From JANJTY01 sp038257155 (GTDB lineage: Bacteria; Pseudomonadota; Gammaproteobacteria; Xanthomonadales; Xanthomonadaceae): 64,000 nucleotides of DNA. The first letter of the stretch is position 1. The number at the start of each line of letters is the position of its first letter. Location of the stretch: positions 121,311-185,310 of the forward strand of contig JBBSJP010000004.1 of the NCBI GenBank assembly GCA_038257155.1, given 5' to 3'. Positions 44,168 through 53,246 of this stretch are shown piece after piece. A model generated the notes under the pieces. The model did not search any database. It was not told the origin of the DNA and saw nothing but the letters and a program-made list of their open reading frames with translations. Made by a program: the position numbers and the translations under genes.

Positions 44168-45022
44168 TCAACGCGGGGCCCGGCGATAGATCACTGCGGC
44201 GATTCCCAACACAATGGCTGTGCCAGCGAGCAGCAGTCGCGGGCTCATGCTCTCTCCCAGCAAGGCGATCCCCCCAAGCGCTGCGAGCAGGGGAACTGAC
44301 AGCTGCACGGTCGCCGCCTGGGTGGCACTGAGACCCGGCAGGGCGCGATACCAGATGACGTAGCCCAAACCAGAAGCAAGGGCACCGGAAATGATTGCCA
44401 GCACCGCGCCCTGTGCATCGATACGGGCTGCGGGCAGGGTGAGCAGAAGCAACAATGCAGCAGGCGGCAGACTGAGCAGAAAGCTGCCCGCTGTCGACTG
44501 CAGGGCATCGACCCCGTTTCGACCGCGCAGCGAGTAGCCGGCCCAGGCCAATCCTGCGAGCGCCATCAACAGGGCACCACCGAGGGGCGGAGACTGCAAC
44601 CCCGGCATCAGCAAGACGGCAAGTCCGCAGCAGGCCAGCGCGATGCCCACCCAGCCCTGAATTCCTGGCCGCTCACCACGAACCATGCCGACTGCCAGCA
44701 TGACCATTTGCACCGTGGCAAAGAGCACCAGCGCGCCTGTGGCTGCGCCGACTTGCTGATACGCGAACGAGAAGCCCGCCGCGTAGACGAACAGCAGGGC
44801 GCCACCGGCGACCGTTCCGCGCTGCAGCAGGGGCGCGCACGTTTGGCGTCGCCAGGCCAGAAGCAGGCACAGCATGATCGCGCCGGAAGCCAACCGCAGG
44901 CCGGTGAAGCTGGCTGGGTCAATCCCGCCGTCACGCAAGGCGGTACGACAGAGCAGCGAGTTGGCAGCGAAAGCCAGCAGCGCGAGCAGGGTGAGCAGCA
45001 GGGTTCGTGTCCTGTGGTGCAT
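44168..45022 (-). CDS. EamA (drug/metabolite transporter superfamily) permease
   Basis: A 284-residue ten-helix transporter with two EamA repeats (each ending in a conserved GE-type helix such as LLGESMSPRLLLAG). Substrate cannot be read. Start chosen at MHHRTRTLLLTLLAL; a longer frame to 45250 precedes the membrane part and covers the cold-shock upstream region. It lies 36 bp from the Rieske oxygenase start side (44131), in the same orientation, with the oxygenase gene downstream of EamA? The EamA gene is transcribed towards lower coordinates and ends at 44168, then the oxygenase gene begins at 44131, so both are likely one operon with the transporter first. Confidence 0.88.
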   Translation of the reverse strand: MHHRTRTLLLTLLALLAFAANSLLCRTALRDGGIDPASFTGLRLASGAIMLCLLLAWRRQTCAPLLQRGTVAGGALLFVYAAGFSFAYQQVGAATGALVLFATVQMVMLAVGMVRGERPGIQGWVGIALACCGLAVLLMPGLQSPPLGGALLMALAGLAWAGYSLRGRNGVDALQSTAGSFLLSLPPAALLLLLTLPAARIDAQGAVLAIISGALASGLGYVIWYRALPGLSATQAATVQLSVPLLAALGGIALLGESMSPRLLLAGTAIVLGIAAVIYRRAPR

Positions 45023-45469
45023 GCGACCTTTGCTCGGGCTTTGCCGGCCAGCGTGGATGAAACGCAAGGGCTTTGCCAAGCCCCGCCCGCCAGTCGCACG
45101 TGAAGGAAAACGTATCACTGGGTGCTGCACCACGCGTGCATGTGCAACTGGAAGGGGGCGCCACGACTGCGTCCCTGCTGTCGGCCGCGCGCCATACAAG
45201 GCCGCAGAGCAACGGCGCAGGATTGCGTACTTACCAACGCGGCTCACCACTTGGCAAGAGTCGGGGTCGTATGCAGGCAGCTTCGCGATTGATTTTGAAA
45301 AACAACCCGGGTAACTTTTTACCCGCTGCGTTTGCCGAGGTCACTGTGGATCGTGGCCCGATGCGGTAGATCCATGCGATCCGCTTCATCAGCTTCCAAC
45401 AGATTCTCCTTGCAACCAGCAACGCGCCGGCCGCAGCCGGAATCCAATGAGTCTCGAGGGAGCAGTTTC
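45023..45469. promoter_or_regulatory. Gene-free region with long leader of the cold-shock gene
   Basis: 447 bp between divergent EamA and csp starts. An 18-base hairpin (cgggtaa, 45308-45314, with ttacccg, 45319-45325) lies about 145 bp before the csp start. Long leaders that change shape with temperature are known for cold-shock genes, so this may be part of one; no transcription start can be placed. Confidence 0.45.
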
Positions 45470-45679
45470 ATGTCGGATCGTCAGGTCGGTACCGTAAAGT
45501 GGTTCAACGATGCCAAGGGTTTCGGCTTCATCAGCCGCGACAATGGTGAGGATGTGTTCGTGCACTTCCGCGCCATCCAGGGCAATGGTTTCAAGTCGTT
45601 GAAGGAAGGCCAGCAGGTCAGCTTCAAGGTAGTGCAGGGCCAGAAAGGCCTGCAGGCCGACGAAGTGCAGGCCATGTAA
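45470..45679 (+). CDS. Cold-shock protein, CspA family
   Basis: A 69-residue single cold-shock domain that binds single-stranded RNA and DNA. RNP1 (KGFGFI) and RNP2 (VFVHF) are intact, and the ends are standard (MSDRQVGTVKWFNDAKGF). The ATG at 45470 is preceded by GAGGGAG at 45456-45462. A longer in-frame opening from 45332 is leader sequence. A canonical terminator follows 25 bp after the stop. Confidence 0.96.
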   Translation: MSDRQVGTVKWFNDAKGFGFISRDNGEDVFVHFRAIQGNGFKSLKEGQQVSFKVVQGQKGLQADEVQAM

Positions 45680-45703
45680 CTCTGCCCTCGCGGCGGATTC
45701 CAG

Positions 45704-45739
45704 AACCCCGGCGTTCACAGCGCCGGGGTTTTTTCTTTT
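45704..45739 (+). terminator. Rho-independent terminator of the cold-shock gene
   Basis: Perfect 10-bp stem aaccccggcg (45704-45713) / cgccggggtt (45721-45730) with a 7-nt loop, followed by a T-rich run ttttctttt (45731-45739). The convergent SLC13 gene ends at 45739, inside the T-run. Confidence 0.93.
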
Positions 45740-47211
45740 CAGGTCGGCAGCAGCCAGTCGCCGAACATCTTGATGACAAGCGCAATAGCGATGATCGCGA
45801 TGAGGTTCAGCCCAAGGCCGGCGCGCATCATCTGCCCGATGCTGACCATGCCCGACGCGTAGGCGATGGCATTGGGCGGCGTCGCAATCGGCAGCATGAA
45901 GGCGCAGGTTGCTGCCAGTGCGGCGGCGAACAGGATCGGCATGGGGTCCGTGCCAAGGCCAATGGCCGCGGCAGCCAGAATCGGTATGAAGGTGTTGGCC
46001 ACCGCCGTGTTGCTGGATAGTTCGGTGAGGAAGATCACCAGGGTGGTGGCCGCCAGCAGCACCCAGAGGGCCTTGACGCCCGACATGCCGCTGAATCCCG
46101 ATGCCAGCCAGGCATCAACGCCATTGGCGCCAATCGCAGCCGCAAGACTGAGTCCGCCGCCAAACAGCAGCAGGATGCCCCAGGGCAGTTTTTGTGCGGT
46201 TTCCCAGTCCAGTGCGAACTCGCGCTTGCGCCAGTCAACCGGAATCAGGAACAGGGCGAGCGCGCCTGTCATCGCGATCAAGGTATCGCTCAAGTCCGCG
46301 AGCCCGGTCCAGGCGGCCAGTTGCGGACGAAATATCCAGCCGAGCGCGGTGCAGGCGAACACCGTCATCACGATGGCCTCGCCGCGGCTGATCGGGCCGA
46401 GGCGGTCAAGGTCGTCATGGATCTCGGCGCGAACTGCCGGCCCCACTTGCAGCTGCACCGGGAATACGAATCGCGTCAGATAGATCCAGGTCAGCGGCAG
46501 CAGCAGCACCACCAGTGGAATGCCAATCCGCATCCAGTCGAGCATGGTGATGTCCTGCCCCAGTTCGGCGCGTGCATAGTTGGCCAGCACCAGGTTGGGC
46601 GGTGAACCAATCAGGGTTCCCAGTCCGCCGATCGACGCGCCATAGGCGATGCCGAGGACCAGACAGGTGGCGAAGTTGCGCAGTGCCAGCGCCACGTCTG
46701 GATTCTCGGTATCCACGTGGCGGCGCAACAGCTCGATGACGCTGATGCCGACCGGCAGCAGCATGACCGTGGCCGCGGTATTGGATATCCACAGGCTGAG
46801 CGCAGCGGTCGCCAGCATGAAGCCGGCGATCAGGCGCTGTGGCGCGGTGCCCACCAGGCGCACGATGCGGAGCGCGATGCGGATATGCAGGTTCCAGCGC
46901 TGCATGGCCAGGCCGATCATGAAGCCTCCCATGAACAGGAAGACGATCTCCGAAGCGTAGGGGCGCAGGGTTTGTGCTGTGGGCAATACGCCGAACAGCG
47001 GAAACAGCACCACCGGCAGCAGCGCCGTGGCGGACAGCGGTATCGCCTCGGTCATCCACCACACTGCCATCCACACCCCGATGGCAGCCGTGGCCCGGCC
47101 GGCATGCGCCAGCCCGCCCGCGTCGACATCGGGCAACATCAAGTAAGTGAGCAAGGCCAGACCCGGGCCGGCAACAAAGCCTGACCACGCGATTCGATGC
47201 ATGAAGTTCAT
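45739..47211 (-). CDS. SLC13/DASS family anion (dicarboxylate) symporter
   Basis: Sodium-coupled uptake of di- or tricarboxylates or sulfate. Two SNT motifs of this family are present, ISNTAATVMLLPV (near 156) and LSSNTAVANTFIPI (near 400), each in a hairpin that forms the carboxylate and Na+ sites. About 11 membrane segments, 490 aa. Start chosen at MNFMHRIAWSGF (47211); ATG at 47202 is also possible. Substrate is likely a C4-dicarboxylate, but VcINDY-type, sulfate and other specificities cannot be told apart here. Confidence 0.93.
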   Translation of the reverse strand: MNFMHRIAWSGFVAGPGLALLTYLMLPDVDAGGLAHAGRATAAIGVWMAVWWMTEAIPLSATALLPVVLFPLFGVLPTAQTLRPYASEIVFLFMGGFMIGLAMQRWNLHIRIALRIVRLVGTAPQRLIAGFMLATAALSLWISNTAATVMLLPVGISVIELLRRHVDTENPDVALALRNFATCLVLGIAYGASIGGLGTLIGSPPNLVLANYARAELGQDITMLDWMRIGIPLVVLLLPLTWIYLTRFVFPVQLQVGPAVRAEIHDDLDRLGPISRGEAIVMTVFACTALGWIFRPQLAAWTGLADLSDTLIAMTGALALFLIPVDWRKREFALDWETAQKLPWGILLLFGGGLSLAAAIGANGVDAWLASGFSGMSGVKALWVLLAATTLVIFLTELSSNTAVANTFIPILAAAAIGLGTDPMPILFAAALAATCAFMLPIATPPNAIAYASGMVSIGQMMRAGLGLNLIAIIAIALVIKMFGDWLLPT

Positions 47212-47321
47212 GCGCGAAGCATAGCCGCTGGCCGCGGCATTGGCCTCGGCGTGACATTCGGGCCTTGACGCCGGCAAGGCCGCACGGAACGCTGAAGCCG
47301 CCCAGTCAAAGGAGCATTGCA

Positions 47322-47966
47322 ATGATTTCCGGCACCCTGTGTCCGCGCGATACGCTGGCCCTGACAGCGTTCAGGGCGCCGGGCGGTCAGCATGTGGATC
47401 GTTGCGGCCACTGCGAGGGGCTTTGGCTACCTGCAGAGGTCGTCTCCAGCATCATCGGCCATCGGCCGGACACGTCGCGCGTCAGCAGCGTGGCGGGCAA
47501 GCCGAGTTTTACCCGCCTGTGCTGCCCGGATGACGGTAGCGCGATGCTGGCCCTGCACCTGCGCGGAGCGGAGATCGACATCTGCAGCCGCTGTGGCGGC
47601 GTGTGGCTGGATCGGGGTGAGCTCGAGCAGATCCTCGAAGCGCATCGCGACGAGGACGACGAATTCGACCTGGGCGATGCAGCAGAAACGGGTATCGATG
47701 TCGTTGATTCATTGGTCGAACGTGTTGGCGCGCGCGGCTTGTCGAGCAAGCCGGTGCCAATGCCTCCGATGGACCAGCAGCAGACCCAGCTCCTGTTGCA
47801 AATGGAACTGCAGCCAGTGGAGGCTTCCGTTTCACACAGCGCCCCGAGCTCGGCCGCATTCGACGGGCTGGTCGAGGCCGCATCGCCCACCGAGATTGCA
47901 TCGTCGGGGGGCGACGCGTTGCAGGCAATCTTCGACTTTGTCGGAGAGGCCTTGTCCGGACTGTGA
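47322..47966 (+). CDS. Zinc-ribbon protein with two TFIIB-type motifs
   Basis: 214 residues. Two zinc ribbons: CPRD...CGHCEGLWL (residues about 6-35) and CCPDDG...CSRCGGVWLDRGELEQIL (about 68-105), the second a full zf-TFIIB (PF13453) motif with the trailing WLDRGEL. The C-terminal half is low in motifs, with QQQ and acid patches. Ribosome site AAAGGAG (47308-47314) lies seven bases before ATG 47322. Function unknown; such proteins may bind nucleic acid or other proteins. It is divergent from the SLC13 gene. Confidence 0.88.
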   Translation: MISGTLCPRDTLALTAFRAPGGQHVDRCGHCEGLWLPAEVVSSIIGHRPDTSRVSSVAGKPSFTRLCCPDDGSAMLALHLRGAEIDICSRCGGVWLDRGELEQILEAHRDEDDEFDLGDAAETGIDVVDSLVERVGARGLSSKPVPMPPMDQQQTQLLLQMELQPVEASVSHSAPSSAAFDGLVEAASPTEIASSGGDALQAIFDFVGEALSGL

Positions 47967-48012
47967 AGAAGGCTACCCGCCGCACCGGATGGACGCTGCG
48001 GGAAGCGTCCGC

Positions 48013-48507
48013 TCAGTCGGGCAGACCTTCGTCGGCTGGCTGGTTGGCGTGGTAGGTCTCGTAGACGATCACCGGAATGTCGAGCTCACCGAGATGCTTT
48101 TCGATCAGCGGCTTGACCTCGGTCCAGTCCAACCCGCCAACTCCGGTGGCCAGGCGCGGCAGCGCCACGCTCGCCCAGCCCTCCTTGCGGATCTCGCTGG
48201 CGAAGGCCTTGAGCGCGTGATTGACGTTGGCCGTGCTGGCCTTTCCCGGCTTGGCACCATGTTCGTAGGCGCCCTCCTGGGTGAACAAAGCCACCAGCCG
48301 CATGCCGTCGACGCCACCCCAGGTCCACAGATCTCCGGGCTTCGGGTGCTGGGTCAGGCAGTAATGGCGGAAATCCTTGTACATCGCCGGCAGGTGTTCA
48401 CGCAGCGTGTGCGCAAGCCCCTGATTGAACGAATCGTTGGGCGCAACGCCATGCGCCACGGCTTTGGCGCTGCTCATCAGGATGTCGCCACTCACATATC
48501 GGATCAC
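48013..48507 (-). CDS. Macrodomain protein (ADP-ribose-binding)
   Basis: 164 residues forming one macrodomain: IRYVSGDILMSSAKAVAHGV at the start, VAPNDSFNQGL loop, and LPRLATGVGGLDWTEVKPLI toward the end, which form the ADP-ribose pocket. It could remove ADP-ribose or deacetylate O-acetyl-ADP-ribose. Start chosen as GTG at 48507, since AAGGAG lies five bases before it; a longer frame to 48648 overlaps the end of the ligase gene. It follows the PGM1-like gene on the same strand after 79 bp, so both may share a transcript. No partner ADP-ribosyltransferase is near. Confidence 0.88.
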   Translation of the reverse strand: MIRYVSGDILMSSAKAVAHGVAPNDSFNQGLAHTLREHLPAMYKDFRHYCLTQHPKPGDLWTWGGVDGMRLVALFTQEGAYEHGAKPGKASTANVNHALKAFASEIRKEGWASVALPRLATGVGGLDWTEVKPLIEKHLGELDIPVIVYETYHANQPADEGLPD

Positions 48508-48586
48508 GGGTGCTCCTTGGCCTGCAGGGCCTTTGACTGGATGCACCCATGTTGCGCCCTGCGGGCAGCGCGGCCCTTGATCGCGA

Positions 48587-50125
48587 TCAATCGCGCGCGA
48601 TCCCCACTTCGCGGTCCAGCAGATCGCGTGCCTGCTCGAACAGCGCAAGGGCGGCTTCGGGCGTTTCCGCGATGCAAACCAGTCCCAGCTTGCCGAACTC
48701 CGACAGCGCGCCGATCAGATTGAACACCAGGCCTTGCTGGCGGGTTTCGTCGAAATGCAGGCTATGCTCAACCAGGATATCGATCAGATCCTGCGGCACC
48801 AGGCTGCGGTAAGCCGGATTGACCAGATTGTCAGTTGCGTAATAGCAGCGCGGCTGGCCCATCGGCGTAAGGAAACGCCCGCTCTCGCCCGAGTAGCGGC
48901 CGTCGGTGAGGAACTGCAGCATCTGGTAGGGCAGGGTGGTGCCGCCCTTGCGCAGGTTGATCTCGATGGCGAAGTGCTGCCAACCGCCATCCTGCAATAC
49001 GCTGACAAAGTCGATCGAGAAACGCCCAAGAACGCCTTCGCGCCCTAGTACCTCACCCACGCGCAGGGCCATGGCGTGCAGTTCGCTGGCGTAGGCTGGG
49101 TCCGCAGGAAAGGTGCTGCCGAGAAATACCTGTCCGGATCGGCCACCCATGACCTGCTCGTGGGTCGAGATCAGTTCTACCTCACCGATCGGATTGAGGC
49201 GCAATTGCACCGACGGGGTGCGTTTGGTCTGGCCTTCGATCCAGGCTTCGACGATGCCGCCGTGGCGCTGATAGAGGGTGGAAAAATCCGCAACCGACAT
49301 GCCGTCGGCCTCTGGCTGCAGGATGTCCGGAAGGGCGGCGCGAATTGCATCGACGCCCGGCGAGTGGCCGAACCCGGAAAGGTCGGCCACCGCGTTGCCA
49401 TCGCCGGAAAAGCCCTGATTGAGCTTCAGTACGGCGCGTCGCAGTCCGGGATTGCGCTGCATCAGGGCGTCGAGGGCCGCGCAGGCCTGATCAAGGTCGC
49501 CCAGCGCTTCGGCACCGTCAGGTAGCGCAACACCAGCCCGGCGGAATGCCTGGCGACTGCCGGATTTGCCGCCCCAATATTCCAGCGCGGGGTCGCAGGC
49601 ATACATCGGAATGCCCAGCGACACGGCCAGCGATACCTCATCGGCGGTCGCATTGAATACCGAGAGGTGGGCGATATGTGGATCGCCGATGGCGCTGCGA
49701 ATGCGGGCCAGCAGGCGCGGTCGGTCGAGCAGCTTGCGGGTGAGCGACACCGGCGAGGCATCGTGCGCTGAAAGCAGGGTAAGTCGGGCTCGGGCGTGAC
49801 CGGCGGGAACGCCGGACAGCAGGCTCAGGTAGTAGTCGATGATGACTGCTGCGATGGGCTCGCTGGTCAGGAACACAACCCGGGTATTGGGCAGGCGCAG
49901 CAACATCAGCATGCTGAGCATGCGCTCCTCGTAATAGCGCGCGCCAGCGACCTTGCAGAGCACCTCGGGATCCAGGCTCAGGCCGGGCGACACCACCACC
50001 GTGCGAGGCGTGGACCGATCACGAAAGACTTCCTTGAACAGCGCAGGCAGGCGCTGTTGCAAGGTCAGAAACGCGACGCGCTCGGCATCGCTGCCCGCTA
50101 CGGGTATGGAATCGGGAGAATGCAT
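48587..50125 (-). CDS. PGM1-like ATP-grasp peptide ligase / carboxylate-amine ligase
   Basis: A 512-residue protein in the family of peptide ligase PGM1 (which attaches an amino-acid-like group to a peptide in pheganomycin biosynthesis). Pre-ATP-grasp domain (residues about 40-160, VVVSPGLSLDPEVL then YYEERMLSML and VFLTSEPIA), ATP-grasp (about 180-380; LKLNQGFSGDGNAV, EAWIEGQTKRTPSVQLRLNP, FAIEINLRKGG with metal-binding Glu and Asn) and a C-terminal PGM1-type domain. No peptide-precursor gene is obvious. It is divergent from the FGase-like gene over 89 bp and precedes the macrodomain gene. ATG 50125 is the first ATG; TTG at 50185 is possible. Substrate is unknown. Confidence 0.85.
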   Translation of the reverse strand: MHSPDSIPVAGSDAERVAFLTLQQRLPALFKEVFRDRSTPRTVVVSPGLSLDPEVLCKVAGARYYEERMLSMLMLLRLPNTRVVFLTSEPIAAVIIDYYLSLLSGVPAGHARARLTLLSAHDASPVSLTRKLLDRPRLLARIRSAIGDPHIAHLSVFNATADEVSLAVSLGIPMYACDPALEYWGGKSGSRQAFRRAGVALPDGAEALGDLDQACAALDALMQRNPGLRRAVLKLNQGFSGDGNAVADLSGFGHSPGVDAIRAALPDILQPEADGMSVADFSTLYQRHGGIVEAWIEGQTKRTPSVQLRLNPIGEVELISTHEQVMGGRSGQVFLGSTFPADPAYASELHAMALRVGEVLGREGVLGRFSIDFVSVLQDGGWQHFAIEINLRKGGTTLPYQMLQFLTDGRYSGESGRFLTPMGQPRCYYATDNLVNPAYRSLVPQDLIDILVEHSLHFDETRQQGLVFNLIGALSEFGKLGLVCIAETPEAALALFEQARDLLDREVGIARD

Positions 50126-50214
50126 GGCCGCGCCATCAGACGACTGTTTCGTGCTTCGATCATAGCGAATGTCCTTGCGATGCAAGCGCCGCGCGCATGC
50201 GTCAGAATTGCCGC
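50126..50214. promoter_or_regulatory. Divergent control region between the PGM1-like and FGase-like genes
   Basis: 89 bp between two start codons facing away from each other; both promoters must lie here or within the first codons. No operator could be assigned by eye. Confidence 0.4.
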
Positions 50215-50979
50215 ATGACGCTTGTCGACCAGTTTCCCACCGCAGAGCGTTTCATTGATGGGCCGTGCCGCAATCTGCTGCTGCTCTGCGATCACGCCAG
50301 TAACCGGATTCCGCCAGAATTGGGCGATCTGGGGCTGAGCCCGAGCGAGCGCGAAAGCCACATCGCCTGGGATCCCGGCGCGGCCGAGGTCACCGAAGCG
50401 CTGCGCCAACGCCTGCAGTGCCCGGCCTTCTTTGGCGGCTGGTCGCGACTCGTGGCAGATCTCAATCGCACTCCGGATGCCGGCGATCTGATTCTGTTCG
50501 AGAACGACGGCATCATGGTGCACGGCAATCTGCAGCTTCCGGATGCCGAACGGTTACGCCGCATCGAACAGTATCACCGGCCCTATCATCTGGCGATCCA
50601 GGCGCACCTGTTGCGCCTGGAGCACGAAGGCGTGCTGCCGGCGGTGGTCTCCATTCACACCTTTACGCCTGCACTGGCCGGCCGACAGCGCCCCTGGTCG
50701 GTCGGAGTGCTGTGGAAGAAGCCAGAACCCTGGCTCCCCGACTTGTTGGACGGCTTGCGTGATCAGGGCCTTGAAGTGGGCGACAACCAGCCATATGACG
50801 GGCGCGCCGCGTTGGGCCACACGCTGGAATCGCACGCGCTGGCACGCGGCCTGCGGCATGTGCTGTTCGAGTTGCGGCAGGACTTGCTGATGGAGCCTCA
50901 CGACTGCGCACTATGGGCTTCGCGCTTGATCGAGGCCTTGCGTCGGGCTGGATTTCCGATTGCCGCTGACCTGCCCTGA
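50215..50979 (+). CDS. N-formylglutamate amidohydrolase-like protein
   Basis: A 254-residue FGase (PF05013) family zinc amidohydrolase. Family blocks: LLLLCDHASNRIPPELGDLG with CDHASN at the start, HIAWDPGAAEVTEAL, FGGWSRLVADLNR, VSIHTFTPALAG, and HALARGLRHVLFELRQDLL near the end. It hydrolyses N-formylglutamate in histidine degradation in its best-known members; no hut genes are present. Its placing opposite a PGM1-like ligase suggests an N-acyl or N-formyl peptide substrate instead. Start is ATG at 50215 (MTLVDQFPTAER). It ends 40 bp from the convergent histidine kinase gene. Confidence 0.9.
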   Translation: MTLVDQFPTAERFIDGPCRNLLLLCDHASNRIPPELGDLGLSPSERESHIAWDPGAAEVTEALRQRLQCPAFFGGWSRLVADLNRTPDAGDLILFENDGIMVHGNLQLPDAERLRRIEQYHRPYHLAIQAHLLRLEHEGVLPAVVSIHTFTPALAGRQRPWSVGVLWKKPEPWLPDLLDGLRDQGLEVGDNQPYDGRAALGHTLESHALARGLRHVLFELRQDLLMEPHDCALWASRLIEALRRAGFPIAADLP

Positions 50980-51019
50980 AGCGGGCGGTAAACCGGCCCG
51001 GCTAAGCAGGTTTCCAAGC

Positions 51020-53047
51020 TCAGGGCTGCGATCGCAGTGGAATGCGGATGGAGAACAGGCTGCCGCTGCCCGAGTCCAGTCCTTCCGCGCTGACACTGCC
51101 GCCGTGCAGCTCCACGATCCGCTTGACCAGGGACAGTCCCAGTCCGGTAGCGCGTTCGCCCGCTGTTGGACGTGCCGACAACCGCTGGAAACGCCCGAAA
51201 ATACGATGCGCATCTTCCTTCCTGAGCCCCGGCCCCTGATCACGCACCTCGATCACACAGTTGCCGTCTTCGGCATGGGCCCTGATCGTCACGTCGCGAT
51301 TCGGCGGGCTGAACTTGATGGCGTTGCTGAGCAGGTTTTCGACTGCCTGGCGCAGGCGAAGTCCGTCGCCATTCACCGGTAGTGGTCCATTGATTGAAAG
51401 TTTCAGGTTCTGGCGCTTTTCTGCGGCGCGCGGGGTGTAGACCTCGACACATTCACTGGTGATCAACGCCATGTCCTGCACCTGCATCCGCAGTTGCTCG
51501 GAGCTTTCCAGTTCGACTGAATCAACCATGTTGCTCACCACTTGAACCAGATGCTGTGCCGAGTCGGCGATCACCGCCGACTCGTGGCGCAATTCCGGCT
51601 GGGCGGAGGCGCGCATCAGCAGGCGTTCACTGTTGCCGAGCATCTGCATCAGTGGGGAGCGCAGGTCTTCGGCGGCAATGCGCATCAGTTCCCGGTTCAG
51701 GCGCACCGCTTCCTCGGCTGCCGAGCGCTGGGTTTCCGCTTCGGCCAATGCGTTTGAAAGTTCCTTGTTGTGCCTGGCGAGCAGGGCCTGATCGCGGCGT
51801 CGCTGGCTGAAGCGCGTCACCAGCATCAGCAACAACAGGGCGAGCATCACGCTGCCAACAATCAGGCTGTTGCGCGTCCATTGTGCCTGCTCCAGTACCG
51901 CCGCCTGGGTCGCGGCACGCTCCTTCAGCAGGGCGATCTCGTTGACCTGGCGTTCAAACGCGAAGCGCGTCGACAGCAGTGCGTAGCGTCGTGCCGCGTC
52001 GTCACTGCGTTTCGTCGCTTCGACCTTGTCGAGTTCCCGCAAGGCCGCCAGTGCTTGCGCAGGTTCGCCGGCAGTCTCGGCAATCCAGGCACGTTGCCGC
52101 AGCAAACTTGCGATTCGCGTCGGCTCGGCGCCCTCGGCAAGATCAAGCGCCTGCTGGTTCAGCGCCAGGGCACGCAAGGCGGCAAACCGGTCGGGCTTGC
52201 CGTGCTCGCCGCCCATCATCAGTTCAGCCCGGACCTCAGCAAGCGCACTTTGTCCGGGGCGGTAGTTGGCCGAGCTGGCGATCTGTTCAGCGCGTTGCAG
52301 GCGCTGGTTGGCTTCCTCCAAGCGGCCCTGTCCGTGCAGCACTCGCGCTGAGTGACGCAGGACATTCGAGGTGGCTTGTGGATTCTCTTCCTTCTCCAGT
52401 TCTTCCAGCGCCTGCTCGAACAGCGCGGCAGCTTCTTCCGGTCTGCTCTGGCGCAGCCGAAGCAGTCCCAGGTTGCCCAGCAGTGAACCCACGCTGCGTT
52501 GCAGGCCAGCCTTGCGCTTGACCGCGAGGGATTCGCGGTAGGCATTTTCTGCGCCTTCCAGGTTATCGACCGAATCGAGCAGGTTGCCGTAGTTGAGCAA
52601 GGCAGCGGAGAGCCGGCCGGGGTCGTCCAGGGCGCGCAGACGGCGAATCGCATCTTCGTGCAATCCGAGCGCTTCGGGATACAGACCCGCCAGTTCGTGC
52701 ATCAGTGCCAGCGTGGCAAGCGTCGAACCCATCGCCGGCGTCTGGTCAAACGACTCGGTCAGAATGGACCGGGCCCGCACCGCGGCTTCCAGCGACGGCT
52801 GAAATTCCCCGCGCAGCAGCAAGGCGTGAGCCCGATGCAGCTCGGCAGTGCCCTCGGTCAGGACATCGCCAATGCGCCGGGCATCGACAATCACGGCGTC
52901 GAGCGCGGTCAGGGCGGCCGCTGCATCGACACGTTCAGAACTGTGAATTTCCTGGAGACGCGCAGCCAGGTCGGCAGCCGCAGTCGAGGTGGCTGGAGAA
53001 CCGCCCAGCGCAAGGCACAGCATCATCAAAGGAATCCGCGTCGCCAT
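51020..53047 (-). CDS. TPR-containing membrane histidine kinase with degenerate H-box (His to Glu)
   Basis: 675 residues: signal peptide (MATRIPLMMLCLALGGSPAT), TPR-like helical repeats in the periplasm (about 25-320), a membrane segment (about 390-412), coiled coil, HisKA-like helix and ATPase domain. The H-box, usually AxHDLRSPL, reads RIAAEDLRSPLMQML, so the phosphorylatable His is replaced by Glu (codon at 51668-51670). N box (LLSNAIKFSP), G1 (DQGPGL) and G2 (GLGLSLVKRI) are intact. It may bind ATP but not autophosphorylate at the usual site. No response regulator is adjacent. AGGGGG precedes the ATG at 53047. Confidence 0.9.
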   Translation of the reverse strand: MATRIPLMMLCLALGGSPATSTAAADLAARLQEIHSSERVDAAAALTALDAVIVDARRIGDVLTEGTAELHRAHALLLRGEFQPSLEAAVRARSILTESFDQTPAMGSTLATLALMHELAGLYPEALGLHEDAIRRLRALDDPGRLSAALLNYGNLLDSVDNLEGAENAYRESLAVKRKAGLQRSVGSLLGNLGLLRLRQSRPEEAAALFEQALEELEKEENPQATSNVLRHSARVLHGQGRLEEANQRLQRAEQIASSANYRPGQSALAEVRAELMMGGEHGKPDRFAALRALALNQQALDLAEGAEPTRIASLLRQRAWIAETAGEPAQALAALRELDKVEATKRSDDAARRYALLSTRFAFERQVNEIALLKERAATQAAVLEQAQWTRNSLIVGSVMLALLLLMLVTRFSQRRRDQALLARHNKELSNALAEAETQRSAAEEAVRLNRELMRIAAEDLRSPLMQMLGNSERLLMRASAQPELRHESAVIADSAQHLVQVVSNMVDSVELESSEQLRMQVQDMALITSECVEVYTPRAAEKRQNLKLSINGPLPVNGDGLRLRQAVENLLSNAIKFSPPNRDVTIRAHAEDGNCVIEVRDQGPGLRKEDAHRIFGRFQRLSARPTAGERATGLGLSLVKRIVELHGGSVSAEGLDSGSGSLFSIRIPLRSQP

Positions 53048-53246
53048 TTGCCCCCCTAGCCCCCTTGCCAGCAATGAGGGCCGGCCCGGGTGCGCCCTGA
53101 ATCTAGCACGCAGGACGCTGACGAAGTGCGCAACAGGTCACTCGGCAGCGCGGGACTCCGCTTCTGCCGGTCACTTGCCCGAAGTGGCCCGGCAGCGCCC
53201 GTCAGTCCCAGGCACAGCCGGACCAAATCAAGGTGATTGCGAGGGG

